From: JAICWP01 sp035278025
Lineage (GTDB): Bacteria > Acidobacteriota > Terriglobia > Terriglobales > Acidobacteriaceae
Direction: 5' to 3'
NCBI GenBank assembly: GCA_035278025.1
Contig: DATEJK010000027.1
Location: forward strand, 1 to 26,079
Length of the DNA stretch: 26,079 nt
The notes under the pieces are model-generated. The model was given only the letters and a program-made list of their open reading frames with translations, did not search any database and was not told the DNA's origin. Shown here in pieces: positions 1 to 8,171 of this stretch; position 1 is the stretch's first letter; the number at the start of each line of letters is the position of its first letter. A program made the translations under genes and the position numbers.

Positions 1-2
1 TC

Positions 3-1460
3 GGGGACTTGGGACCGGCCGCCTACGATTTTGCCGATTTCCTGGCCGCCGCCGGACAGAAGCTCTGGCAGGTGCTGCCCCTTAACCCTACCGGTTACGC
101 CGACTCTCCCTATCAGTGCTTTTCCGCTTTTGCCGGCAATCCGCTGCTGATTGACCTGCAAAGCCTGTGCCAGCAGGGCATTGTGGATTCCAGGCAGCTG
201 ATCCAGGCGCCGCGCTTCTGCGACGAATGTGTGGATTACGCCGCGGTTATCGAGTTCAAGACGGGCGTGCTGCGCCGTGCGGCACAAACTTTCCTGGCAG
301 AGGCGTCGGCCCCGGAGCGGGCCCGGTTTGAAGCCTTCTGCAGACAGCATGCCTCCTGGCTGGACGATTATGCCGTTTTTATGGCCTGCAAGCAGACACA
401 GCCCGGACCGGTGTGGACCAACTGGCACTCTCCCGTCCGGCGGCGGGACGCGGCCGCCCTGCAGCAACTGAGAAGGGAACTGGCGGCGGAAATCTCCGCC
501 TTCAAGTACTGGCAGTGGGAGTTCTTTTGTCAGTGGGAGAAGCTCAAGTCCTACTGCGGGGAGCGTGGCATTCGCATTATGGGCGACATCCCCATTTATG
601 TAGCCCACGACAGCGCCGATGTGTGGGCCCACCGGGAGCTCTTTTACCTGGATGGAGGGGGCAAACCCGCCCTCGTTGCCGGCGTGCCGCCCGACTACTT
701 CAGCGCCACCGGCCAGCTTTGGGGCAATCCCATCTACCGCTGGGACGTTATTGCCGTCTCCGGTTACCAGTGGTGGATAGAACGCTTCCGCGCCGCCCTG
801 CGATTATTCGATATCGTGCGCATTGATCACTTTCGCGGATTCGAAGCCTACTGGCAGATCCAGGCCGGCGAGCCAACGGCCATTAGCGGCCGCTGGGTGA
901 AAGGGCCGGGAGCGGAGTTGTTCCGCGCCGTTCAGAGCGTACTGGGCGAACTTCCCATTGTGGCTGAAAACTTGGGCGTCATCACTCCCGAGGTGGAGGC
1001 TATCCGCAGGCAGTTCCACTTTCCCGGCATGAGCCTGCTGCAATTCGCCTTTGGCAACGATCCCCAGGGTCCCTCCTTCCGGCCACACAACTATGAGCGC
1101 GAGCTGGTGGCCTATACTGGCGGGCACGACAATGACACCACTATCGGCTGGTGGAACAGTTCCGGGGCCGCCGACAGCACTCGCACTCCCGACGATGTCC
1201 GCCGCGAGCACGCCTACGCCCGCGCCTATCTGGGATTCGAAAATGAGCCCATCAACTGGGTGCTGATTCGCGCTGTGCTGGCTTCCGTCGCCGACGTGGC
1301 CGTCATTCCTTTGCAGGATGTGCTGGGATTAGGAAGCGAGGCCCGCATGAACCTGCCGGGGACCGTCGGCGGCAACTGGAAGTGGCGTTACCGCCCCGGC
1401 AGCCTCACCGCTGACCTGTGCGGCCGCCTGCGCGAACTCACGGCCATGTACGATCGCTGA
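3..1460 (+). CDS. malQ: 4-alpha-glucanotransferase (amylomaltase), 5'-truncated by the window edge
   Basis: Cytoplasmic GH77 enzyme that transfers alpha-1,4-glucan segments between maltodextrins, releasing glucose. The reading frame is open from the first base and begins with GDLGPAAYDF, which in the family follows the N-terminal GIGDLG segment, so perhaps 20-30 residues lie outside the window and the TTG at 9 is not the true start. Family blocks are present: WQVLPLNPTGYADSPYQ near the N-terminus, RIDHFRG with the nucleophile Asp (codon 825-827), VAENLG with the acid/base Glu (966-968), and GGHDND with the transition-state Asp (1128-1130). The C-terminus (MNLPGT, NWKWR) is complete and ends in TGA. 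A sugar permease gene starts 19 bases downstream on the same strand, suggesting a maltodextrin operon. Family identity is very secure; the missing N-terminus is inferred. Confidence 0.95.
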   Translation, partial: GDLGPAAYDFADFLAAAGQKLWQVLPLNPTGYADSPYQCFSAFAGNPLLIDLQSLCQQGIVDSRQLIQAPRFCDECVDYAAVIEFKTGVLRRAAQTFLAEASAPERARFEAFCRQHASWLDDYAVFMACKQTQPGPVWTNWHSPVRRRDAAALQQLRRELAAEISAFKYWQWEFFCQWEKLKSYCGERGIRIMGDIPIYVAHDSADVWAHRELFYLDGGGKPALVAGVPPDYFSATGQLWGNPIYRWDVIAVSGYQWWIERFRAALRLFDIVRIDHFRGFEAYWQIQAGEPTAISGRWVKGPGAELFRAVQSVLGELPIVAENLGVITPEVEAIRRQFHFPGMSLLQFAFGNDPQGPSFRPHNYERELVAYTGGHDNDTTIGWWNSSGAADSTRTPDDVRREHAYARAYLGFENEPINWVLIRAVLASVADVAVIPLQDVLGLGSEARMNLPGTVGGNWKWRYRPGSLTADLCGRLRELTAMYDR

Positions 1461-1479
1461 GCTGTATTGAGGTTGTGAC

Positions 1480-2826
1480 ATGAAACCCGCCCGATCCTTC
1501 TGGCAGATCTGGAATATGAGTTTCGGCTTTCTCGGCATCCAGTTCGGCTGGGGGCTGCAGATGGCTAATATGAGCGCCATCTATGAATATTTGGGCGCGC
1601 GCCCCGACCAGATCCCCATCCTCTGGCTGGCGGCGCCCTTGACCGGCCTCATCGTCCAGCCTCTCATCGGCCACGCCAGCGACCGCACCTGGGGGCGGCT
1701 GGGCCGCCGCCGTCCTTATTTTCTTGCCGGGGCCATTCTCAGCTCATTTGCCCTAATCCTTATGCCGCGAAGCTCCGCCCTGTGGATGGCCGCGGGACTG
1801 CTCTGGATTCTGGATGCCTCCATCAACGTCAGCATGGAGCCCTTTCGTGCTTTTGTGGCCGACATCCTGCCGCAGGAGCAGCGCACCAGCGGTTTCGCCA
1901 TGCAGAGCCTGTTTATCGGACTGGGCGCAGTGGGCGCCTCGGTGCTTCCCTGGCTGATGACCAACGCTTTCCACGTCAGCTCCCAAACCGGTTCCACCCA
2001 CGCTATCCCGCTCACCGTCCGGCTCTCCTTCTATATAGGAGCGGCGGTATTTTTCTGCGCCGTGCTCTGGACCATTTTGACCACTCCCGAGTACCCGCCG
2101 CAGGACCTGGAGGCCTTTCGTGCCGCCAAGGCCGGCCACGCTGGGCTGTGGCGCAACGCACGCCAGATTGTGAACTCCATCGCCGCCATGCCCCGCACCA
2201 TGCGCCAGCTTGCCTGGGTGCAGATCTGCACCTGGCTGGGCCTGTTCTGTATGTGGCTTTATTTCCCCGTGGCCGTGGCCCACAACGTGTTTGGCGCCCC
2301 CAACCAGGCGTCGCCCCTGTACTCCGCGGGCGTGGAGTGGGGCGGCATCTGTTTTGCCCTCTATTCCGCCGTTTGCTTCGGCTTCTCGTTTGTGCTGGCG
2401 CCCCTCGCTAAGCTGTTGAACCGTAAGCTGGCCCATAGCCTCTGCCTGTTCTGTGGCAGCCTGGGCCTGCTCTCCGTATTCCTGATCCACGATAAGTACC
2501 TGCTGCTGCTCTCCATGACCGGCGTGGGCATTGCCTGGGCCAGTATTCTGGCCATTCCTTATTCCATTCTGGCGGGCGCGCTGCCGGCGGAAAAGATGGG
2601 CGTGTACATGGGCGTCTTCAATTTCTTCATCGTGATTCCCGAAATCATAGCTTCCCTGGGCTTCGGCTGGGTGATGGTCCATCTGCTGCATAACGACCGC
2701 CTGGCGGCGGTGGTGGCAGGAGGAGTCTTTCTGCTGCTGGCTGCCCTGTTGATGCAGCGGGTGGAGGATCCTCAGGGCGAAACTCAACCCAGGGCAGTGG
2801 AAACTAAGATGGCGGTTTCGGGTTAG
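1480..2826 (+). CDS. MFS sugar permease (GPH / SLC45-like, probable maltose or maltodextrin proton symporter)
   Basis: A 448-residue inner-membrane protein with about twelve hydrophobic segments. The N-terminus (FWQIWNMSFGFLGIQFGWGLQ) and the loop DRTWGRLGRRRPYF between helices 2 and 3 match the sugar:cation symporter branch that includes bacterial maltose permeases and SLC45/plant sucrose carriers; EPFRAFVADILP in the fourth helix region also fits. It starts at ATG 1480 behind GAGG (1468-1472 region), 19 bases after malQ, so co-transcription is likely, and the pairing suggests that it imports the substrate of MalQ. Substrate choice is inferred from context only. The stop codon TAG (2824-2826) sits at the edge of a heptamer repeat array shared with the convergent HD-GYP gene. 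Confidence 0.88.
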   Translation: MKPARSFWQIWNMSFGFLGIQFGWGLQMANMSAIYEYLGARPDQIPILWLAAPLTGLIVQPLIGHASDRTWGRLGRRRPYFLAGAILSSFALILMPRSSALWMAAGLLWILDASINVSMEPFRAFVADILPQEQRTSGFAMQSLFIGLGAVGASVLPWLMTNAFHVSSQTGSTHAIPLTVRLSFYIGAAVFFCAVLWTILTTPEYPPQDLEAFRAAKAGHAGLWRNARQIVNSIAAMPRTMRQLAWVQICTWLGLFCMWLYFPVAVAHNVFGAPNQASPLYSAGVEWGGICFALYSAVCFGFSFVLAPLAKLLNRKLAHSLCLFCGSLGLLSVFLIHDKYLLLLSMTGVGIAWASILAIPYSILAGALPAEKMGVYMGVFNFFIVIPEIIASLGFGWVMVHLLHNDRLAAVVAGGVFLLLAALLMQRVEDPQGETQPRAVETKMAVSG

Positions 2827-2865
2827 CTGCCCCAACTACCAACACCAGCTGCCAGCCACCCGCTA
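2824..2865. repeat. Degenerate heptamer array between convergent genes, containing both stop codons
   Basis: Read on the minus strand from 2865 the DNA falls into units TAGCGGG, TGGCTGG, CAGCTGG, a six-base TGTTGG, then TAGTTGG. Read on the plus strand from 2824 it begins TAGCTGC. The unit is TRGYNNN, the same as in the arrays at 15.9, 16.7, 19.1, 19.6 and 24.6 kb. The TAG stop of the MFS gene and the TAG stop of the HD-GYP gene are each the first three bases of a unit. The whole gap between the two genes is array sequence. Confidence 0.7.
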
Positions 2866-4116
2866 GGTCAGGTACAGCTTCCCATGATTCAGTTTGTGCT
2901 GCAGGCTGGCAGCCAGGTTGTCAATGTCGCTTGCCGCCAGGTTGCAGGCGATGCGTTCATCCACGAACGGACTCTGGTTGCTGCCCACGGCATCGCGCCG
3001 TAATTGGATGAGCAGGCCCTGCATGGCCGCGGGGTCAAATTTCTGCGGTGAAAGGTGCACCAATTCGCTGAGCGTTTCTCCCAGCGACAACGGCTGGCGG
3101 TAGGGACGCTCGCTGGTCATGGCGTCAAATGCGTCGGCCAGGGCGACGATCCGCGAGGGCAGGGGCACGTCTTCCAACCGCAGGCCATCGGGATACCCGG
3201 AGCCGTCTGCCCGCTCGTGGTGCCAGCGTACCACCTCCGGCACCTGCGGCCAGGGAAATTGCACTCCGCTTACAATCTGGTGCCCCACCACTGTGTGGTC
3301 GGCCATCAGCCGGAATTCCTCCGGATCCAGGGCGGCGGGCTTGGCGAACAGGTGCTTGTCCACCGCCACTTTGCCGATATCGTGCAGGTATCCGGCCGAG
3401 CGCAGGGCGGCCACCTCTCCCGGTTCCATGCCCATGGCCTCGCCGATGCCGGCGGAATAACGGCCCACGCGCAGCGAGTGCCCGTGAATATTGATGTGCT
3501 TTACATCTATGGCGGCCGCGAAGGCTTCCAGCGCGTTGTCATAAAAGCCGTGCATGGAGGCCAGCAGGCGCAGGTTTTCCGAGACTCGCTGTGCCAGCGT
3601 CTGCTGCAGCGAATGGTTGTGCACCGCCAGCCCCACATAGCTGGAGAGCAGCCCCAGAGACTCCAGGTCTTCCTCGCTGTAGGCGGCATCGCCTTCCCGG
3701 CGTCCGAGAGCAATCACCCCCACCAGCTTGCCGCCCACCGTAAGCGGCGCAATGCACTTGAACAGCTCCGGCGCGACATTACCATTGGAGCTAAGAAAGG
3801 TATCGGAACTGGCCGCCAGCAGCCGGCGCGGTCCCCGCGTAGTGGTGAGGGCGTGCACGTGCCGGGGCAGCAGCGGAATGAACGCCGGCTCTGGCAAAAG
3901 CGTAAAGCCCTGCGCGGCAATGGTGGTGATGAGGGCGGGTTTGTCGGTGAAGGTAAAAAGCGCGCCTTCGCGGGCGCCGCTCGCTTCCAGCACGGCGGCG
4001 AGCGCGCTGCTGGCTACCTGGACAAAGTCGCGCTCCGAGGTCATCTGCGGACCCAGGTCGGAGAGCGCCTCCACCGTCAACAGCAACCGTCGGAAGTTGT
4101 TCTTGGTCACCGCCAC
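2863..4116 (-). CDS. GAF plus HD-GYP domain protein, probable cyclic-di-GMP phosphodiesterase
   Basis: A 417-residue soluble signalling protein. Residues of about 20-170 form a GAF-type sensor domain (ALEASGAREGALF-like start, then the LTVGGKLVGVIALGRR strand pair and an AYSEEDLESL helix). Residues of about 190-370 form an HD-GYP phosphodiesterase domain with every hallmark: His213, the HD pair H245-D246 in LHDIGK, Lys249, H274, HHE at 299-301, GSGYPDG with the GYP triplet at 307-309, and ADAFDAMTSERPYR. The metal and substrate residues look intact, so hydrolysis of c-di-GMP is expected; the ligand of the GAF domain is unknown. No membrane segment or receiver domain is present. The last about 50 residues are unassigned. 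Its TAG stop belongs to a heptamer repeat unit. Function is inferred from family knowledge. Confidence 0.92.
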   Translation of the reverse strand: MAVTKNNFRRLLLTVEALSDLGPQMTSERDFVQVASSALAAVLEASGAREGALFTFTDKPALITTIAAQGFTLLPEPAFIPLLPRHVHALTTTRGPRRLLAASSDTFLSSNGNVAPELFKCIAPLTVGGKLVGVIALGRREGDAAYSEEDLESLGLLSSYVGLAVHNHSLQQTLAQRVSENLRLLASMHGFYDNALEAFAAAIDVKHINIHGHSLRVGRYSAGIGEAMGMEPGEVAALRSAGYLHDIGKVAVDKHLFAKPAALDPEEFRLMADHTVVGHQIVSGVQFPWPQVPEVVRWHHERADGSGYPDGLRLEDVPLPSRIVALADAFDAMTSERPYRQPLSLGETLSELVHLSPQKFDPAAMQGLLIQLRRDAVGSNQSPFVDERIACNLAASDIDNLAASLQHKLNHGKLYLT

Positions 4117-4185
4117 GCGGGCGCGGCGAGAACGCAGAGCAATCTCAGGTTACCATGCGCACTTCTGTGGCAGGGAGAGCGTGGT

Positions 4186-4199
4186 TAGTGGTTAGTTTG
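4186..4199. repeat. Short heptamer repeat, two units
   Basis: TAGTGGT followed by TAGTTTG, preceded by a partial GTGGT. This fits the TRGYNNN unit of the longer arrays but is only two units, so it could be chance. It lies in the 120-base gap between the HAD and HD-GYP genes, where I see nothing else. Confidence 0.35.
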
Positions 4200-4236
4200 G
4201 TGCGGAAGAACCAGCGCTCATTCAGCAATCATTGCT

Positions 4237-4950
4237 CTAGAAATGCTCCTCCAGATCAGCGAAGCGCTCCACTAGCAGCAGGCGTGAGGGCAGTTCCGCC
4301 GGCGCCAGTTCCTCGTGCTCCAGTATCCAGGTGTTGCCGTGAGGCACGAACACGGCGTTCAGCCCGGCTGCCAGCGCCGGGTTGATGTCGGACTTCGGGC
4401 TGTTGCCTACCATCCAGGTGGTACCGTGGCCCAGGCCATACTTCGAGACCACCTCGCGGTAGGTGCGGCTGTCTTTTTCGGCCACAATCTCTACAGCGGC
4501 GAAATAGTTTTTCAGCCCCGATCGCTCCACTTTGCCCGATTGCTCCGGAACCGCTCCCTTGGTCAGCAGGATAAGATGGTGCCGCCGAGAGAGATACTGC
4601 AACGTCTCTGGAACGCCGGGCAGGATTTCCACCGGATGGTCCGCGATACTGTGGGCAAAACCCACAACCTTCTGGTGCAGTTCCGGGGTGATGGGCTCCA
4701 GGGAGATGCGCTCGAAGGTGTCCACCAGGGCGTGGGCGAAGCTGTGCATGCCATAGCCGTGCTTGAGAATGCACTCGCGCTCCACCTCATTCAGAATTGC
4801 GCGCACCTCTTCCGCTGTGTAGCTCTGATGATCAAGAAAAGAGATGAAGCGGGCGATGGCGCGCTCGAAGTAGATGTTGTTCTCCCACAGCGTATCGTCC
4901 GCGTCAATCAGCAGCGCCTGCCCGCCATTGATGTTCACCCCATTCGCCAT
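4237..4950 (-). CDS. HAD-superfamily hydrolase (YjjG/HAD-IA-like phosphatase)
   Basis: A 237-residue cytoplasmic protein with all four HAD motifs. Motif I is LLIDADDTLWEN with nucleophile Asp16 and acid/base Asp18. Motif II is the Thr130-Lys131 pair in LILLTKG. Motif III is Lys159 in AEKDSRTY. Motif IV is VGNSPKSDINPA at 181-192. The helical cap between motifs I and II and the DADDTLW wording point to the YjjG-like group, which dephosphorylates small metabolites such as nucleotides; the physiological substrate cannot be read from sequence. The start ATG at 4950 lies only 8 bases after a TATCAT -10-like hexamer and has no clear Shine-Dalgarno, so the transcript may be leaderless. It is divergent from the exported peptidase gene. 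Confidence 0.85.
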   Translation of the reverse strand: MANGVNINGGQALLIDADDTLWENNIYFERAIARFISFLDHQSYTAEEVRAILNEVERECILKHGYGMHSFAHALVDTFERISLEPITPELHQKVVGFAHSIADHPVEILPGVPETLQYLSRRHHLILLTKGAVPEQSGKVERSGLKNYFAAVEIVAEKDSRTYREVVSKYGLGHGTTWMVGNSPKSDINPALAAGLNAVFVPHGNTWILEHEELAPAELPSRLLLVERFADLEEHF

Positions 4951-4958
4951 TGTTCTTT

Positions 4959-4964
4959 ATGATA
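4959..4964 (-). promoter_or_regulatory. Candidate -10 element for the HAD gene
   Basis: TATCAT on the minus strand (5 of 6 to TATAAT), with 8 bases between the hexamer and the ATG, which would put the transcription start at or next to the start codon. I see no good -35 at 16-18 bases. Weak evidence by itself; the absence of a Shine-Dalgarno sequence is consistent with it. Confidence 0.3.
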
Positions 4965-5110
4965 TCCGGTGTCGGATGTTTTTGTGCCCATCGTCCAGAA
5001 AATCAAGAAACGAAGAGCGCGCCGGCAGCTTCAGCCCAAGAACACGGTTTCAATTTTTCCTTGCCCCTCCTCCGGATTTCTTTGCGCTCTCTGCGTTAAA
5101 GGTTTGCCCT

Positions 5111-5139
5111 TGTTAGAATTCTCCTGATGAGAATTCTCC
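5111..5139 (+). promoter_or_regulatory. Extended -10 and duplicated AGAATTCT palindromes across the start codon of the peptidase gene
   Basis: TG-T-TAGAAT (5111-5119) resembles an extended -10 and ends 7 bases before the ATG at 5127, again suggesting a leaderless or nearly leaderless message. The ten bases AGAATTCTCC occur at 5115-5124 and again at 5130-5139, each holding the 8-base palindrome AGAATTCT, and they straddle the start codon at a 15-base period. This could be an operator pair or simple duplication. The second copy encodes residues 2-5 (RILP). Confidence 0.35.
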
Positions 5140-6842
5140 CCTGGCTGGCTCTCCTCATATTGGTTCTATCGTCCATGAGCGTCGCAGCGCAAAAAAAGAA
5201 AGCCCTGCGTTCTTACCGCAGCGCCGGCGACAAACCGGTTTCCGTCCGTCTCGGTCTGGCCACCGGCCTGCCTCAGCAACTAGCCAAGTGGCGGGTGGTG
5301 CGCATGCCCTTCCGCTCCGCCGGACTTACCCCTCGCCAGCGCCGCATGGTGCAGAAACTGGTGGACGCCAGCCGCTACCTGGATGACATCTACTGGCGGC
5401 AAAGCGACCCCGATGGCCTTACTTTGTTTCATGAACTGGAGGGCAACAGCAACCGCATTGATGCCAACGTGCGCCGCATGCTGATGATCAACGGCTCGCG
5501 CTTCGACCTGTTGCGCAACAACGCGCCCTTCGTGGGCCTGCAGCCCATGCCCCCCGGACGCGGCTTCTATCCTCCGGACTTGACTCGCGCCCAGATCGAG
5601 CAATACGTGCAGCAGCACCCGGAGAGCAAGGCGGAAATATACAGCCCCTACACCGTTGTACGCTGGCGCGGCAAGGAACTGGCGGGCGTTCCCTACCACG
5701 TGGCCTATCGTGCGCTACTGGGCCCCGCGGCACGGGATCTGCGGGAAGCGGCCGCGCTCAGCGATGATCCCGCGTTCGCCAAATTCTTAAGCCTGCGGGC
5801 TGACGCCCTCCTTACCGACGACTACTACCAGAGTGACCTCGCCTGGCTCGACCTGAAGGACCCCAAGTTCGACGTCATCTTCGCGCCTTACGAGACCTAC
5901 CTCGATGGCCTGCTGGGCGTGAAGACCTCCTATGGTGCGGCCGTCCTTATCCGTGACCAGGCGGAAAGCCGCAAGCTGGCTCTCTACCGGAAATATGTCC
6001 CCGAGATCCAGGATGCGCTGCCCCTGGCGCCGGAAGACCGGCCCTCAAAGCGCGGCCTGGCCACCCCCATGGAGGTGATGGACGCGCCCTTCCGCGGCGG
6101 CGACCTGCGCCACGGCTACCAGGCAGTCGCCGACAATTTACCCAACGATGCCCGCATTCACGAGGCCAAGGGCACCAAGAAAATCTTCTTCAAAAACTTC
6201 ATGGACGCGCGCGTGAATTACGTGATTCTTCCTGTAGCCAAGCGCGTCATGCGCCCGGACCAGGCCGCTAAGGTGACCGGCGAAGGCTATCTCGCGGGCA
6301 CCCTGCTGCACGAAATCTCTCACGGCCTGGGCCCGGCGTTCGCCCGCACTTCCGCCGGCAAAGCCGATATTCGCGAGGCCATCGGCCCTACCTACAGCGA
6401 ACTGGAGGAAGCCAAGGCGGATGCCGTCGGCATGTTCGGCCTGAAATGGCTGGTGGACCATGGCGCCCTCCCCAAATCCCGCCTGCAGGAGTACTACGCT
6501 TCCTACGTCGGCGGCCTCTTCCGCACCGTGCGCTTTGGCACTGGCGAGGCCCACGGCCGCGCCGAAATGATGGAATTCAATTATCTGACGGAGCAGAAAG
6601 CAATCGTCCGCGATTCCGCTACCGGCCGCTACTCCATTGATTACACCCAAATGCCGGCCGCCGTGGAAACTCTCGCCAAGGAATTGCTGGAGCAGGAGGC
6701 CACCGGCGACCGGGCCCGCGCCGAGGCCTGGTTCAAGAAATACGACCTCATGCCGGAAGAGCTGAAAGCCTCCTTGCAGAGGGCCGCCGCTGTGCCCGTG
6801 GACATTGACCCGGTGTTCTCCTTTCCCGACCAGGTCAAATAA
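5127..6842 (+). CDS. Exported M49-like (dipeptidyl-peptidase III-type) zinc peptidase
   Basis: A 571-residue protein with a Sec signal peptide at residues 1-22 (MRIL, a hydrophobic LALLILVL core, then SVAAQ) and a basic segment after it, so it should act in the periplasm. The catalytic region contains LLHEISHGLGP, with His395, Glu396 and His399, and about 29 residues later SELEEAKAD (Glu427-Glu428, Asp432), which matches the EE-x-x-A-E/D block supplying the third zinc ligand in peptidase family M49. Classical dipeptidyl peptidase III has HExxxH, whereas this protein has HExxH, as in the bacterial and Nudix-fused branch of the family. It probably removes dipeptides or short peptides from the N-terminus of substrates, but activity is inferred. 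It stands alone, divergent from the HAD gene, with no visible Shine-Dalgarno sequence. Confidence 0.82.
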   Translation: MRILPWLALLILVLSSMSVAAQKKKALRSYRSAGDKPVSVRLGLATGLPQQLAKWRVVRMPFRSAGLTPRQRRMVQKLVDASRYLDDIYWRQSDPDGLTLFHELEGNSNRIDANVRRMLMINGSRFDLLRNNAPFVGLQPMPPGRGFYPPDLTRAQIEQYVQQHPESKAEIYSPYTVVRWRGKELAGVPYHVAYRALLGPAARDLREAAALSDDPAFAKFLSLRADALLTDDYYQSDLAWLDLKDPKFDVIFAPYETYLDGLLGVKTSYGAAVLIRDQAESRKLALYRKYVPEIQDALPLAPEDRPSKRGLATPMEVMDAPFRGGDLRHGYQAVADNLPNDARIHEAKGTKKIFFKNFMDARVNYVILPVAKRVMRPDQAAKVTGEGYLAGTLLHEISHGLGPAFARTSAGKADIREAIGPTYSELEEAKADAVGMFGLKWLVDHGALPKSRLQEYYASYVGGLFRTVRFGTGEAHGRAEMMEFNYLTEQKAIVRDSATGRYSIDYTQMPAAVETLAKELLEQEATGDRARAEAWFKKYDLMPEELKASLQRAAAVPVDIDPVFSFPDQVK

Positions 6843-6915
6843 CCACCAGAGCGAGCATTTGGGGTGCTGTGCCACACGCGCTTGCTATGGCTTATTCCGC
6901 TCGGCGCTCTGGGCA

Positions 6916-6972
6916 TTGACCCCACCTTTAGAATCGAGTACAAGGCTTGTTGCGTTTGCGGCAAAATATAGT
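6916..6972 (+). promoter_or_regulatory. Possible promoter(s) for the di-haem cytochrome gene
   Basis: Two weak candidates lie in the 170-base gap. TTGACC (6916-6921) is followed after 17 bases by TACAAG (6939-6944). TATAGT (6967-6972, 5 of 6 to consensus) has only a poor -35 upstream. Either would give a leader of 35-65 bases before the GAGAGGA ribosome binding site. I cannot choose between them. Confidence 0.22.
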
Positions 6973-7012
6973 CAGCTAACCTGAATTTCTTTGTAGAGAG
7001 AGGATAGGACTC

Positions 7013-8035
7013 ATGTCGGCGCGGCCCTTCGTCCGTTTTGCGGGATACTTCTGTGTTCTTCTGTTGCTGCTGTTGGCAGTTGGGATTACTTTCACCGTGG
7101 GCTGGCGCCCGATCATTGGTCCCCGTAAGCGTGCCCTGACCAACCGTCATTTTGAAGCCACGCCCCAGCGCCTCAAGCGCGGCGAATACCTGGTGGAACA
7201 CGTATCCCTGTGTTACGGCTGCCACACCAGCTTCGATGCCAAAGGCAAGGACACTCCCCAGTTGCTGGAGGCCAAAGGCGCGGGCCGGGCCCTTACGGAC
7301 GAGAGCGGCTTCCACGTGGTGGCCGGCAACATTACGCCTGACCCTGAGACCGGCATCGGCAACTGGACCGATGACGAACTAGCGCGCGCCATCCGCGAGG
7401 GCATTGGGCGCGATGGCCGGACGCTGTTCCCCATGATGCCTTACCAGAATTTCCGCCACATGTCGGACGAAGATCTGGCCTCGGTGATCGTCTACCTGCG
7501 CGCGCAGCCGCCGGCCCATAACCAGCTCCCTCCAACGCAAGTGCCTTTTCCCGTGTCGCGGCTGATCAATAATGTCCCGCAGCCGGTCACGACTGCCATT
7601 TCTGCCCCCGATCCCGCGAATCCGGTCGCTTATGGCAAATATCTGGTAACTGCGGTGGGGATTTGCGACGGCTGTCACACCCCACGCGACAACCACGGCC
7701 AGCCCATCGCCGGCATGTACATGGCCGGCGGCAACATCTTCGACGAGAGCGGCCACCCGGTGGCCAGCGCCAACATCACTCCCGATCCCTCCGGAATTTC
7801 CTACTATGACGAAGCTACCTTTGTGCAGATGATCCGCACCGGTGAGGTCAAGGGACGCAAGCTCGACGTGATGATGCCTACCTGGGCCTTCAACGGGTTA
7901 ACCGATCAGGATTTGAAGGCAATCTTCGCCTACTTACGCACCATCCCGCCGGCTCATCACCGCGTTGACAATACGGAGAAGGCGTCACTGTGCAAGATTG
8001 ACGGTCACATGCACGGGATGGGCGCGCTGAACTAG
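7013..8035 (+). CDS. Membrane-anchored di-haem cytochrome c
   Basis: A 340-residue protein with one N-terminal membrane segment (about residues 9-30, an uncleaved anchor or signal) and two cytochrome c domains facing the periplasm. Haem-binding motifs are CYGCH (67-71) and CDGCH (218-222). Each domain also has the downstream NITPDP loop and an axial methionine candidate in an MMP motif (141-143 and 287-289) followed by a DLxxIxxYLR helix. This layout is that of the cytochrome subunits that take electrons from periplasmic alcohol, aldehyde or sugar dehydrogenases, but no dehydrogenase gene is adjacent, so the partner is unknown. It starts at ATG 7013 after GAGAGGA. It is convergent with mqnD across a repeat-filled gap. 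Confidence 0.9.
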   Translation: MSARPFVRFAGYFCVLLLLLLAVGITFTVGWRPIIGPRKRALTNRHFEATPQRLKRGEYLVEHVSLCYGCHTSFDAKGKDTPQLLEAKGAGRALTDESGFHVVAGNITPDPETGIGNWTDDELARAIREGIGRDGRTLFPMMPYQNFRHMSDEDLASVIVYLRAQPPAHNQLPPTQVPFPVSRLINNVPQPVTTAISAPDPANPVAYGKYLVTAVGICDGCHTPRDNHGQPIAGMYMAGGNIFDESGHPVASANITPDPSGISYYDEATFVQMIRTGEVKGRKLDVMMPTWAFNGLTDQDLKAIFAYLRTIPPAHHRVDNTEKASLCKIDGHMHGMGALN

Positions 8036-8081
8036 AAGAGTGCTTTCACGGTCGGCACCGGGGTCTCGCGGCCTGCATTTT

Positions 8082-8104
8082 GTGGCGCGGGCGCCACGCC
8101 CGCG
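8082..8104. repeat. GC-rich palindrome between convergent genes
   Basis: Two overlapping hairpins are possible: GTGGCGC (8082-8088) with GCGCCAC (8091-8097), loop 2; and CGCGGGCG (8086-8093) with CGCCCGCG (8097-8104), loop 3. The second continues into GAAGAAA rather than a T-run, so it is not a textbook terminator, although it lies 47 bases past the cytochrome stop and may still block transcription from both sides. Confidence 0.55.
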
Positions 8105-8124
8105 AAGAAACCCTACTAATTGTT

Positions 8125-8149
8125 GTCATCCTGAGCGTAGCGAAGGACC
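8125..8149 (+). repeat. Short-form copy of the GTCATCCTGAG...GAAGGACC repeat
   Basis: GTCATCCTGAGC, then GTAGC, then GAAGGACC: the two conserved ends of the family are brought together with only about five bases between them. It lies between the convergent cytochrome and mqnD genes. The other short-form copy is at 12917, and long forms are at 17698 and 25.3-26.0 kb. Confidence 0.75.
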
Positions 8150-8171
8150 CGTTTTTCCATTAAGGCGCCCG

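Noticed and set aside
9..11. TTG as the start codon of malQ
   Set aside because: The frame is open upstream to the window edge and the conserved GDLG motif spans it, so the true start lies outside.
2824..2865. CRISPR array
   Set aside because: Units of seven bases with no unique spacers and no cas genes anywhere in the window; these are short tandem repeats.
4964..4985. Intrinsic terminator (ATCCG-GTGT-CGGAT followed by five T residues)
   Set aside because: The T-run is on the plus strand, where no upstream gene on that strand ends nearby; the stem is only 5 base pairs and lies in a divergent promoter region.
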